From the NCBI RefSeq assembly GCF_014698045.1, contig NZ_JACJSE010000003.1, positions 124,001-188,000 of the forward strand: DNA of 64,000 bases. The letters run 5' to 3'. How positions within the stretch are numbered: position 1 is the stretch's first letter; every line of letters starts with the position of its first letter. Positions 24,781 through 33,019 of the stretch are shown here, piece by piece. Source of the stretch: Aulosira sp. FACHB-615 (GTDB lineage: Bacteria > Cyanobacteriota > Cyanobacteriia > Cyanobacteriales > Nostocaceae). A program made the position numbers and the translations under genes. Below the pieces are notes generated by a model. It was given only the letters and a program-made list of their open reading frames with translations, had not been told where the DNA came from and did no database searches.

Positions 24781-25323
24781 TTATGCAGCACCAAACTGTG
24801 CTAATAATGTCTCCACACTCGCATTATGATCTAAAAAAGAAAACAAATGGCGATAAAGTAATTTGCCATCTTTATCTAACACAAACTGCGCTGGTAAAGG
24901 CGCTCCCAAAGCTTGCCCAACTCGATATCTCCGAAATACTTGGCAACTGGGATCACTTAACAAAGGCATTTTTAAGCCTAAATCTTGGACAACTATTTGA
25001 CTCTGCTTTTCATCAGTACTTGTAATCATTAATACTTCAATACCACGTTTTGTAAATTCCTCATAGTTTTCATTCAAAGCTTTAATATGGGGATAACAAA
25101 ACGGGCAGTATTGCTTTTCGGTAAAGATACGAGTAAACGCCAGTAATACTGGTTGCTTACCACGATAATCTGATAATTTTACTAAATTACCGTTAGTAAT
25201 ATCCGGTAGTTGAAAATCTGGTGTGCCTATTTCTAAATGAAAGTAACTAGTTGCGGGTATTGGCAAAAAGTTACGGAAAAATCGCTCATTAAATAAGCCT
25301 CTAAAATCAGTTGAAGTTAGCAT
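24781..25323 (-). CDS. Peroxiredoxin-like AhpC/TSA family protein
   Basis: 180 residues. I choose the ATG at 25323 because GTGAGG lies 6-7 nt before it; a GTG four codons upstream is also in frame. It has a thioredoxin fold with IGTPDFQLPDI and then a CPFC motif (QYCPFCYPHIKAL) where peroxiredoxins have their peroxidatic Cys, giving a CxxC pair. Later features are GIEVLMITS and the cis-Pro region PAQFVLDKDGKLLYRH. It is probably a thiol peroxidase or thiol oxidoreductase. It converges on hoxH with 107 bp between the stops. Confidence 0.85.
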   Translation of the reverse strand: MLTSTDFRGLFNERFFRNFLPIPATSYFHLEIGTPDFQLPDITNGNLVKLSDYRGKQPVLLAFTRIFTEKQYCPFCYPHIKALNENYEEFTKRGIEVLMITSTDEKQSQIVVQDLGLKMPLLSDPSCQVFRRYRVGQALGAPLPAQFVLDKDGKLLYRHLFSFLDHNASVETLLAQFGAA

Positions 25324-25464
25324 AACAAGCCTCACAATAATAATTTCGTGTTTTTGTTTGAAATATTGATAATGGATATATCCATTTTATCCTCCTATCA
25401 TTATCCTATCCTGCTTCCCGATGTAGCATACAGATGAGAAAAAATAGATAACAGACACCATTAC

Positions 25465-26190
25465 CTACTCAACTTTTGGTGTTTCCTCAGAATTAGTTGT
25501 TTCTTGTTGATTGCTAGACTGTAAAGTCTCACGAGTTATTAAAAACTTTTTACCTAAATCTGTAACACAAAAATATTTAGTTAAATCGATTGGTTGTCTA
25601 CCATAATCGCTTGCTTTCACCAAATCGCTAATATAACCAGAATTAGTCTGAATTAATTTCAAATCTCGCAAACGTCTTAATTCATCAGCGACCTTTTCTG
25701 ACACATAAAAGTTATAGTTAGTATTTGCTTGTAAATGCTGATCAAGTTGAGCAATCTTTTCATAATCTTTATCTCCTAATAAAAAATTATACATAAACGC
25801 TTGCATTTCTTCTAAGTTTTTTTGTTGCTTTTCTAACTGTTCTAGTTGTTGTGCTTGCAGTTCATCGATTTCTTTTTTCTGTTTATTGACTTCTTGCTTT
25901 AGTTCCCTAAACTTAGCTGTAATCCCACCTTCTTTAGAAATACCAAAATCCTCTAATCTATTGAGCAAATTAGAGTTGAAAAATAAAATAATAGCAATAA
26001 CTAAAATATCAGGAATTTCTATTTTTCTGGGCTGTTGTCCTTCTTTAAAAAAGATGGGACTAATTAAGCTAAATATCAGATATCCTAATGCTAATAGCGA
26101 GACAATTTCAATCCACCAATTTCTGCGAGCTTTATTCTGATCGTCCTGTGGTTTCTGCTTTGTTTGGTTTTGATTATTTTCTTGATTCAT
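25465..26190 (-). CDS. Membrane protein with coiled coil and helical C-terminal domain
   Basis: 241 residues. A polar Gln/Asn-rich N-terminus (1-24) is followed by two hydrophobic segments (WWIEIVSLLALGYLIFSLIS and DILVIAIILFF), a long Glu/Lys/Gln-rich coiled coil (about 88-130) and a C-terminal domain with VADELRRLRDLKLIQTNSGY, which reads like a winged-helix core. I do not know a named family. It may be a membrane-bound sensor or scaffold. It is a single gene without close neighbours in the same direction. Confidence 0.75.
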   Translation of the reverse strand: MNQENNQNQTKQKPQDDQNKARRNWWIEIVSLLALGYLIFSLISPIFFKEGQQPRKIEIPDILVIAIILFFNSNLLNRLEDFGISKEGGITAKFRELKQEVNKQKKEIDELQAQQLEQLEKQQKNLEEMQAFMYNFLLGDKDYEKIAQLDQHLQANTNYNFYVSEKVADELRRLRDLKLIQTNSGYISDLVKASDYGRQPIDLTKYFCVTDLGKKFLITRETLQSSNQQETTNSEETPKVE

Positions 26191-26542
26191 CAGTGACTAC
26201 TTTTAATTTAATAAGACAGAAACACGGTATAAGGAAATTGCAACGTATTTTTTATACCAATTCCATGAGAGGCTACATATCAACGTAGGTTGTGCAATTC
26301 CCAAAAATTATAAATTAATAAGTCAGCAAATTTTTAGCATTGCCCACCTTACCTTAATAGGATTTACGCAACTCGCATATTTTTTCTGTAGGGTGTGTGA
26401 CGCGACGAGAAGATTTGAACGGAGTCATCAGATTTATAGCGTCACGCACCAACCACCAATTATGACACTTACGTAAGTCTCGCTTAATCGCAATAAAGTA
26501 GCAGATGTAAGTTGATAAGATGTAACCGTATTTTTTTGTAAT
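26191..26542. other. Spacer with GGTGTGTGACGC palindrome
   Basis: The region holds GTAGGGTGTGTGACGCGACG at about 26390 and AGCGTCACGCACCAACC near 26437-26455, which pair as inverted repeats around about 40 bp. Similar 'GGGTGCGT...ACGCACC' palindromes recur at 29305-29340. It lies downstream of the amidohydrolase gene and could end transcription. I see no reading frame of interest. Confidence 0.5.
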
Positions 26543-27940
26543 TTACAAACCCATGACAGTACGATAATGAGCTTCAATCTCCACGACAGTTGGCGAATAA
26601 CGCTGAATATCCCACTGACTGCGTTGGAATAATTCTTGTCGCAACTCATCAACATTAATCTTAGTTACTTGATGATTATCTACTATTTGTTTGCCATTTA
26701 CCCACACACTATCAACAGCGTTTGTCGGTCTACCTAAAACTAATAGACCGATGGGATCAGTCCGAGGTAATAATGATAAACTGGTCAAATCATAAAGGAC
26801 TAAATCAGCTTGTTTACCAACATTTAAAGAACCAATTTTATCTGACATATTCAAACCTTTAGCACCACCCAAAGCTGCCATTTCTGTTGCTTGTCGGGGT
26901 GTAATCCAATATTGATAATCTCGTTCTGTGGTGTTGTGCAGAATTGAACCAATTTTAATCGCTTCTAATAAATCTTGGGAATCATTACTCGAAGCACCAT
27001 CACAACCAAATGTGACATTTACTTGAGCTTGGCGATATTTTAAAATTGGCGCAATTCCACTGCCTAAACGCAAATTACTTAAGGGATTATGCACAACTGT
27101 AGATTGAGTTTCGGCGAGAATTTCAATATCCAATTCATTTAACCACACACAATGGGCGAGAGAAGTCCGATCGCCTAAATAACCCAGGCGTTTAAGATGT
27201 TCAACAGCACTACAACCGTATTTTTCCTGGGCGAGTTTTTCTTGGGCTTTGGTTTCCAACAAATGGGAGTGACGACATAAATTATAGCGATCGCTCAACT
27301 CAATACAACCAGTAAATAAAGCATCACTACACAACTGAATCCCCGTAGGCGCAACTAAAATACTCACCCCTTCATCCGGGCGATGAAATTGTCTAACGGC
27401 TTCCTCCACAAGTGCTAAAGTTTCCGCAGTCGAACGAAAATAAGGCTCGTGGTTACGTTCATTTTCCCCAGAAGGAATACCGGCGGTTAAAGATTCATCT
27501 TGAATTAACGGTGCAATAAAAGCCCGAATCCCAATTTCTCGGTAAGCGCGAACCGCCGCCGTGATGGTTTCTAACTCTTCCCCAGGAATCAGTACCAAAT
27601 GATCTACAACACTCGTACCCCCAGATAGTAAAGTTTCTACCGCCGTTCCCAAGGCGCTGAGATAGACTTTTTCTGTGTCGAGGGGGGGGAAATCATACAA
27701 CTGCGCCAACCATAATTCTAAGGGCAAAGGCGGAATAATTCCCCGTTGCCACTTTTCCGAAGAATGGGTGTGGGCGTTAACAAAACCGGGTAGTAGTAGC
27801 TTATATTCGCCGTTAACTGCCGTCCCCACAACATCAAGATGAGGTGCGATCGCTGCAATTTTACCATCTACAACCTGCACATCTGTGGTGGAGTACCCAT
27901 CATCAGTAGAAATTAAGACATTTTTAATAGTAAAGTTCAC
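26543..27940 (-). CDS. Amidohydrolase of the chlorohydrolase/deaminase group
   Basis: 465 residues of the metal-dependent amidohydrolase superfamily (TrzN/AtzB, guanine and S-adenosylhomocysteine deaminase branch). Visible metal-site residues are HAHTHSSEK (about 56), the His of HSHLLET, HCVWLN, and the Asp of TFGCDGASSND. It should hydrolyse or deaminate a nitrogen heterocycle or related ring. It is divergent, across 83 bp, from an isochorismatase-like hydrolase and a cupin, so the three may share a pathway and a regulator. The substrate cannot be read from the sequence. Confidence 0.9.
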   Translation of the reverse strand: MNFTIKNVLISTDDGYSTTDVQVVDGKIAAIAPHLDVVGTAVNGEYKLLLPGFVNAHTHSSEKWQRGIIPPLPLELWLAQLYDFPPLDTEKVYLSALGTAVETLLSGGTSVVDHLVLIPGEELETITAAVRAYREIGIRAFIAPLIQDESLTAGIPSGENERNHEPYFRSTAETLALVEEAVRQFHRPDEGVSILVAPTGIQLCSDALFTGCIELSDRYNLCRHSHLLETKAQEKLAQEKYGCSAVEHLKRLGYLGDRTSLAHCVWLNELDIEILAETQSTVVHNPLSNLRLGSGIAPILKYRQAQVNVTFGCDGASSNDSQDLLEAIKIGSILHNTTERDYQYWITPRQATEMAALGGAKGLNMSDKIGSLNVGKQADLVLYDLTSLSLLPRTDPIGLLVLGRPTNAVDSVWVNGKQIVDNHQVTKINVDELRQELFQRSQWDIQRYSPTVVEIEAHYRTVMGL

Positions 27941-28023
27941 GATTTAAACCTTGATTAAGTAATTGAACGCTCTACCTGTTTTCAAGTTACAAAATAGAAA
28001 TAGGTGTTGGGTGTTGCAAATTT

Positions 28024-28818
28024 ATGAATCAGCCTCTGCGGACTTTGGGAGTTGCGCCAAATGCTTGGATGGTAGATCATGCGATCGCAGATATTACCCG
28101 TTCTCCCAAAAACCCACAACCCGTTATCTTAACAACCGAAACTAAAACCCTGCGCCTTGACTTGGCAAAAGCCGCAATTCTTGTTATTGACATGCAAAAC
28201 GACTTTTGTCATCCCGATGGCTGGTTAGCGCACATTGGCGTGGATGTGACTCCCGCACGTCAACCCATTGAACCGTTAAATAATTTACTGCCCAAACTGC
28301 GTCATGTTAACGTGCCGGTAATTTGGGTAAATTGGGGTAATCGTCCCGACTTACTCAATATCAGTGCGGCTTCCCGTCACGTCTATAACCCTAGCGGTGA
28401 TGGTGTGGGCTTAGGCGACTGCTTACCCAAAAACGGTGCTAGGGTATTAATGGCAGGTAGCTGGGCAGCAGCCGTAGTTGATGAACTACCACAGTTACCC
28501 GAAGATATCCGCATCGACAAATACCGTATGAGTGGCTTTTGGGACACACCCTTAGATAGTATTCTGCGGAATTTGGGAATTACTACAATATTTTTTGCTG
28601 GTGTGAATGCTGATCAATGTGTATTAACTACACTCTGTGACGCTAATTTTTTAGGATATGACTGCATTTTAGTTAAAGATTGTACCGCGACAACTTCACC
28701 CGATTATTGTTGGTTAGCAACCTTATACAACGTTAAACAATGCTTTGGTTTCGTCACCGATTCCCAAGCAATTTTCACAGCTTTAAGCCACCCCAAATTA
28801 ACAGGAGAGGATGATTAA
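28024..28818 (+). CDS. Isochorismatase-like cysteine hydrolase
   Basis: 264 residues. The catalytic Asp-Lys-Cys set of this family is visible: Asp in AILVIDMQNDFCHPDGW, Lys in IDKYRMSGFWDTPLD, Cys in GVNADQCVLTT. Family members cleave amide bonds (biuret, ureidoacrylate, nicotinamide, carbamoylsarcosine) or isochorismate. The neighbouring amidohydrolase favours an amidase acting on a product of ring breakdown, but this is inference. The cupin gene follows at once. Confidence 0.9.
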   Translation: MNQPLRTLGVAPNAWMVDHAIADITRSPKNPQPVILTTETKTLRLDLAKAAILVIDMQNDFCHPDGWLAHIGVDVTPARQPIEPLNNLLPKLRHVNVPVIWVNWGNRPDLLNISAASRHVYNPSGDGVGLGDCLPKNGARVLMAGSWAAAVVDELPQLPEDIRIDKYRMSGFWDTPLDSILRNLGITTIFFAGVNADQCVLTTLCDANFLGYDCILVKDCTATTSPDYCWLATLYNVKQCFGFVTDSQAIFTALSHPKLTGEDD

Positions 28819-28819
28819 G

Positions 28820-29275
28820 ATGCACTCTACTCGTTGCGTAATTCCTGTTATTAAATCTCCCAAAGATTATCAAGCATACCGCATCAGCCCTCATGATAGT
28901 AATCGATTAGCAATTATCTTTGATTCCACCAACGCCAATACTTCTTTAACTTGTTGTGTAGAAATATTTGATGTGGGTGGACAGACACCGCCAAATCGTC
29001 ATCAATGGGCAGTAGAAATGTTTTTTATTCTCAAAGGTGAAGGAGTAGCTATTTGTGATGGTAAAAAAGTCGCTATTAAAGCCGGAGATAGTTTATTAGT
29101 ACCGCCCACAGGCACACACTTAATTAAAAATACAGGCTCTAGCCGCCTGTATACCTTAACAATTATGGTTCCAAATGAAGACTTTGCTGAATTAATTCGC
29201 AGTGGCACACCTGTAGAATTAGATGCAGAAGATATGGCAGTATTTGGCAGGTTAGATACCTTTATGCCTTATTGA
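28820..29275 (+). CDS. Small cupin-domain protein
   Basis: 151 residues from the ATG at 28820, chosen because GAGG lies 9 nt upstream; another in-frame ATG at 28811 sits directly on that binding site. Single cupin barrel: RHQWAVEMFFILKGEGVAI, then AGDSLLVPPTGTHLIKNTG, with possible metal ligands His and Glu in motif 1 and His in motif 2. It may be an isomerase, dioxygenase or binding protein. It begins 1 bp after the hydrolase stop and so belongs to the same transcript. Confidence 0.85.
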   Translation: MHSTRCVIPVIKSPKDYQAYRISPHDSNRLAIIFDSTNANTSLTCCVEIFDVGGQTPPNRHQWAVEMFFILKGEGVAICDGKKVAIKAGDSLLVPPTGTHLIKNTGSSRLYTLTIMVPNEDFAELIRSGTPVELDAEDMAVFGRLDTFMPY

Positions 29276-29773
29276 ATAAAAATTCAGAGAATTTTAGAAA
29301 ATTGTAGGGTGCGTTGAAGCAAAGCGTAACGCACCTTATTGGCATTGCAAGTCTAACTATGTTGCTTTTTACGGGAATTTACGGCAATCTGGATGTAGTC
29401 ACTGCCTATAGCGTCTATGTTTGATGCCTTCTTAGCTCACAATAGTCAGTTGTAGGTGGCTTTGGGTGGTCGCTTTCTCTTCTCTCGCGCAGAGACTTGT
29501 AAAGTGTATCACGCCCTAACGGGAAGTCAAAAGTCAAAAATCAAAAGTCAAAAGATTATCTTTCCAGAAGTAGCGACTGTCTTAAAAATCAAGCTCATCA
29601 TTTTATCTTTTTTCAATAAACCTCATCATGAGTGCCAATATCAACTAGCACGATCTCATCCTCATCAGATGTAAGGTTGGGTGTAGCGATAGCGATAGCG
29701 TAACCCAACCTTACTATTTTCTAAAGGAAAAAGACTCATCATCAAATCTGTTTCCTGTCACCTGTTTCCTATA
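29276..29773. other. Spacer with two palindromic repeats
   Basis: Two hairpin-forming repeats: GTAGGGTGCGTTGAAGC with GCGTAACGCACCTTA (29305-29339), a probable end of the hydrolase-cupin transcript, and GGTTGGGTGTAGCGATAGCG with CGTAACCCAACC (29672-29714). Between them are short AAAGTCAAAA repeats. No gene is seen. Confidence 0.55.
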
Positions 29774-30673
29774 ATGTATCCATTGCCACCTGTGCCTGTG
29801 GATTTTATGCTTAGATTATATGGTTTGAAAAATTTTGTTACTACTATGTCCATAAAGTTATCAGGTCAGTTTAGTACATTGTCGATAATGCCTTTATTTT
29901 TGGGAAGTTCCTTGGCGATGATTTCCCAGATTTATCCAGCCCAAGCACAAATCAACAATCATCATCTTTTGTTGTCACAACAAACAGTCATTGAAACTTT
30001 ACCACCACCGCCAGATACTTCCGTTACCCCAGATAATCAACAAACTTTGCCCCAAATACAACCAGGGCAAATTGAGCAATATGATTCTACTCCTTTTCCC
30101 TACCCATCTACAGATAATCAGTCTCAACAAAATCCTGTATTAATTCAACCGAGTCAGCCCAATCAATATAGCCAAAACTTTGAACGTTACTTTGTCTATG
30201 TTGACAGTGATAATTACCAAACACTGCAAAGAGTCCGGCAAATTGAACCAGAGGCTTACATCCGTCCATATCAAGGACGTTCGATTATTCAGTCAGGAGT
30301 GTTTAACAGGCGATCTAACGCTGAGGATCGGGTGAGACAACTAGAATTTTCTGGTATTCGTGGTGCAAGAATTGTCAGCTTTTCTAACGGGCAGGAAATA
30401 CAAAATTTTAGCAGTAGTAATAGTAGCAGCAATTCTCAAAAGAGAAGTAATCGGTATTATGTTGTGATTCCTGGGAGAACTCAAGATTTACCTGTAATTG
30501 CTAATACAATCATCCGTAAAAGTGGCTATTCTAGCTTAGTGCAAGAAAGACAAAGACCCTTTGGCCCTCATGTAGCTGTAGGGCCATTTGTGGAACGGGG
30601 TGATGCAGATAGATGGAATAGATATGTCCGGGATTTAGGATTTGGTGATGCGAGGGTTTATTACGCTAGGTAA
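29774..30673 (+). CDS. Exported SPOR-like domain protein
   Basis: 299 residues at most; in-frame ATGs at 29774, 29807 and 29846 all lack a strong ribosome binding site, so the start is uncertain. A hydrophobic signal region ends near YPAQAQ. A Pro/Gln-rich linker (about 70-135) follows, then two repeats similar to SPOR or septal-ring domains: YFVYVDSDNYQTLQRVRQI with IQSGVFNRRSNAEDRVRQLE, and YYVVIPGRTQDLPVIANTI with AVGPFVERGDADRWNRY. Such domains bind peptidoglycan. The product is probably periplasmic or outer-membrane associated. Confidence 0.82.
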   Translation: MYPLPPVPVDFMLRLYGLKNFVTTMSIKLSGQFSTLSIMPLFLGSSLAMISQIYPAQAQINNHHLLLSQQTVIETLPPPPDTSVTPDNQQTLPQIQPGQIEQYDSTPFPYPSTDNQSQQNPVLIQPSQPNQYSQNFERYFVYVDSDNYQTLQRVRQIEPEAYIRPYQGRSIIQSGVFNRRSNAEDRVRQLEFSGIRGARIVSFSNGQEIQNFSSSNSSSNSQKRSNRYYVVIPGRTQDLPVIANTIIRKSGYSSLVQERQRPFGPHVAVGPFVERGDADRWNRYVRDLGFGDARVYYAR

Positions 30674-31072
30674 GTGCTGAGTGCCGAGTTCTGAGTTAAA
30701 AGTAAAGAGTAAATATCTGGAGATTTTTTGAATAATTCAGAATCTAGAAGTGATGCCATGATACTAATTCTGTATGAATATGCACTGAATTAAAGAACGA
30801 ACCGCAAAGGGCGCATAGACGCGATAGCGGCTTCCCGCAGGGTAGAACGCAAAGAAAGAAGAGATAAAAGATTAAGTGCAGCCTCACATAGAATTGGTAT
30901 GAGCTTGTCGAAGGGTCAGAATTGCTCAGAGTTTGTTAATCAGTAATAATCAATTTGTTAGCAGAATATTGATGAATTAATAATTCTGGCTTCTGACTCC
31001 TGACTTCTGAATTCTCTTTCACTAACTTTTAACTCAACTCCTATCAGCAACTAAATCTGGAAATTTATAACA
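30674..31072. other. Spacer with nested dispersed repeats
   Basis: About 400 bp. At 30797-30860 a GAACGAACCGC...AACGCAAAGAAAGAAG repeat contains an inserted AGACGCGATAGCGGCTTCCC-type piece; both pieces occur separately, in reverse complement, in 16400-16580. The remainder is AT-rich with no gene. Confidence 0.5.
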
Positions 31073-32662
31073 ATGCCAAACCCGTCTCTTATTCAGATCA
31101 ACCACGCGCAAAACAGACAAGAATATACTGCACAAGTTGTAGTCACGTCCGTGCAGATGCGGGACATTGAAGAACGGATTTTTGCCGTAGGTATGCCTGT
31201 AGCTGCTTTGATGGAAAAGGTCGCTGGACTGATTGCCCTGCGCGTGCAGCAGTTATTTCCTTTGTCTGATAATTTATGCCGTGTAGGTATTTTAGTTGGC
31301 CCTGGTCATAATGGTGGGGATGCTTTGGTTGTAGCCCGTGAATTACACTTTCGTGGGTATGAAGTTTGGATATATTCGCCTTTTTCTAAGTTAAAAGAAT
31401 TAACTGCACAGCATTTACAATATGCTCAAAGTTTGGGTATTTCTTGTTATCAAAATATTGAACAATTACCGAATTGTGATTTTTTAATTGATGGTTTATT
31501 TGGATTTGGGTTAGAAAGACCGCTTACTGATGCGATCGCTTCTACAATTAATCAATTCAATGAATGGCAACAACCGATTATTAGTATTGATATCCCGTCT
31601 GGGTTGCATACCGATACCGGAGAAGTTTTAGGAACGGCAATTCGCGCTACTTACACATTATGCTTGGGTTTGTGGAAGTTGGGTTTATTGCAAGATCATG
31701 CTTTAGAGTACGTCGGCAAAGCAGAGTTAATTGATTTTGATATTCCCGTGGCAGATATAGAAGCTGTATTGGGAAATACACCCAAAATTAGACGAATTAC
31801 TAGAAAAACTGCACTTTCTACTTTACCTTTGCCACGTCCAGCAGTAACCCACAAGTATAAAGAAGGACATCTATTATTAATTTGTGGTTCGCGGCGTTAT
31901 GCTGGTGGGGCAATTTTAACAGCGTTGGGGGCGCGGGCTAGTGGTGTGGGAATGCTCTCTGTAGCGGTTCCTGAATCATTAAAATATCTTCTGGTGTCAC
32001 ATTTACCGGAAGCATTAATTATTGGTTGCCCAGAAACCGAGACAGGGGCAATTTTAGAATTAACATTACCAGAGAATACTAATTTAAGTGCTTTTAGTGC
32101 GATCGCCTGTGGCCCTGGTTTAACCCGTGAAGCTACTCCCATTGTGCAGCAAGTTATTGAGAGCGATCGCACCTTGCTTCTTGATGCCGATGGTTTAAAT
32201 ATTTTGGCACAGCTAGACACTATCCCCACTTTACAAACACGACAAGCGACAACTGTCCTCACTCCCCACACAGGTGAATTTCACAGGTTATTTCCCAACG
32301 TATCAGATGCCAAACACGACAGAATCAAAGCCGTCAGAGAAGCCGCAGCCCAAAGTGGCGCAGTGGTATTGTTAAAAGGCGCGAGGACTGCCATTGCCAA
32401 TTCTCAAGGTAACGTCTGGATTAATCCTGAAAGTACCCCAGCCTTAGCCCGTGGTGGTAGTGGTGACGTGTTAACTGGCTTACTGGGTGGTTTATTGGCA
32501 CAAGCAACAAAAAAACAAATTCCTGTAGAAGATATCGTCGCTACTGCTGCTTGGTGGCATTCCCAAGCCGGAATATTAGCAGCCCAAGAACGCACAGAAC
32601 TAGGTGTAGATGCCCATACATTGACGCAATATTTAATGCCGAGTGTGAAGTATGGAGTATGA
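31073..32662 (+). CDS. nnr: Bifunctional NAD(P)H-hydrate epimerase/dehydratase
   Basis: 529 residues with both modules of NAD(P)HX repair. The N-terminal YjeF_N domain (about 20-225) has VGPGHNGGDALVVARELH and IDIPSGLHTDTGE. The C-terminal ribokinase-like dehydratase domain (about 240-520) has GHLLLICGSRRYAGGAILTA, LTPHTGEFHRLF and the ATP/ADP-binding GGSGDVLTGLLGGLLAQ. Together they epimerise and dehydrate damaged NADHX and NADPHX in the cytoplasm. The length is normal for the fused form. Confidence 0.94.
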   Translation: MPNPSLIQINHAQNRQEYTAQVVVTSVQMRDIEERIFAVGMPVAALMEKVAGLIALRVQQLFPLSDNLCRVGILVGPGHNGGDALVVARELHFRGYEVWIYSPFSKLKELTAQHLQYAQSLGISCYQNIEQLPNCDFLIDGLFGFGLERPLTDAIASTINQFNEWQQPIISIDIPSGLHTDTGEVLGTAIRATYTLCLGLWKLGLLQDHALEYVGKAELIDFDIPVADIEAVLGNTPKIRRITRKTALSTLPLPRPAVTHKYKEGHLLLICGSRRYAGGAILTALGARASGVGMLSVAVPESLKYLLVSHLPEALIIGCPETETGAILELTLPENTNLSAFSAIACGPGLTREATPIVQQVIESDRTLLLDADGLNILAQLDTIPTLQTRQATTVLTPHTGEFHRLFPNVSDAKHDRIKAVREAAAQSGAVVLLKGARTAIANSQGNVWINPESTPALARGGSGDVLTGLLGGLLAQATKKQIPVEDIVATAAWWHSQAGILAAQERTELGVDAHTLTQYLMPSVKYGV

Positions 32663-33019
32663 AGTATGAAATTTTACTTAGTGTATTTACGAGGAATTGT
32701 TGAGTAAAAAAACTAGCCTCTAGCCCCTCACCCCACATCATTCCTAAACTTTACACTTCAGTCGGGCATCGCTACTCCAGCATGATCGGGGTTCACTGCT
32801 TCAGTTTCGGGCGAAATGATAGTATTAATAGAGTTTCAATATCAAACGTAAAATAAAAGCAAATCTTTTAGTAGATTTATTTCATCTACGTTTTTGTGTT
32901 TTTGAGTGAATTTTCATTTCCTACCCATCTCCTACTAAAAAAGCTGGGTTAGGTTAAATTCTTATAATCAATACCAAAGCTATATTTCCCATCCCCCTTG
33001 ATTTAGTTCCATAACCGCC
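32663..33019. other. Spacer upstream of secA, no gene seen
   Basis: 357 bp, AT-rich, with GAAGTATGGAGTATGAAGTATG-like short direct repeats at its left end (32646-32668). It should include the secA promoter. No hairpin or other feature stands out. Confidence 0.45.
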
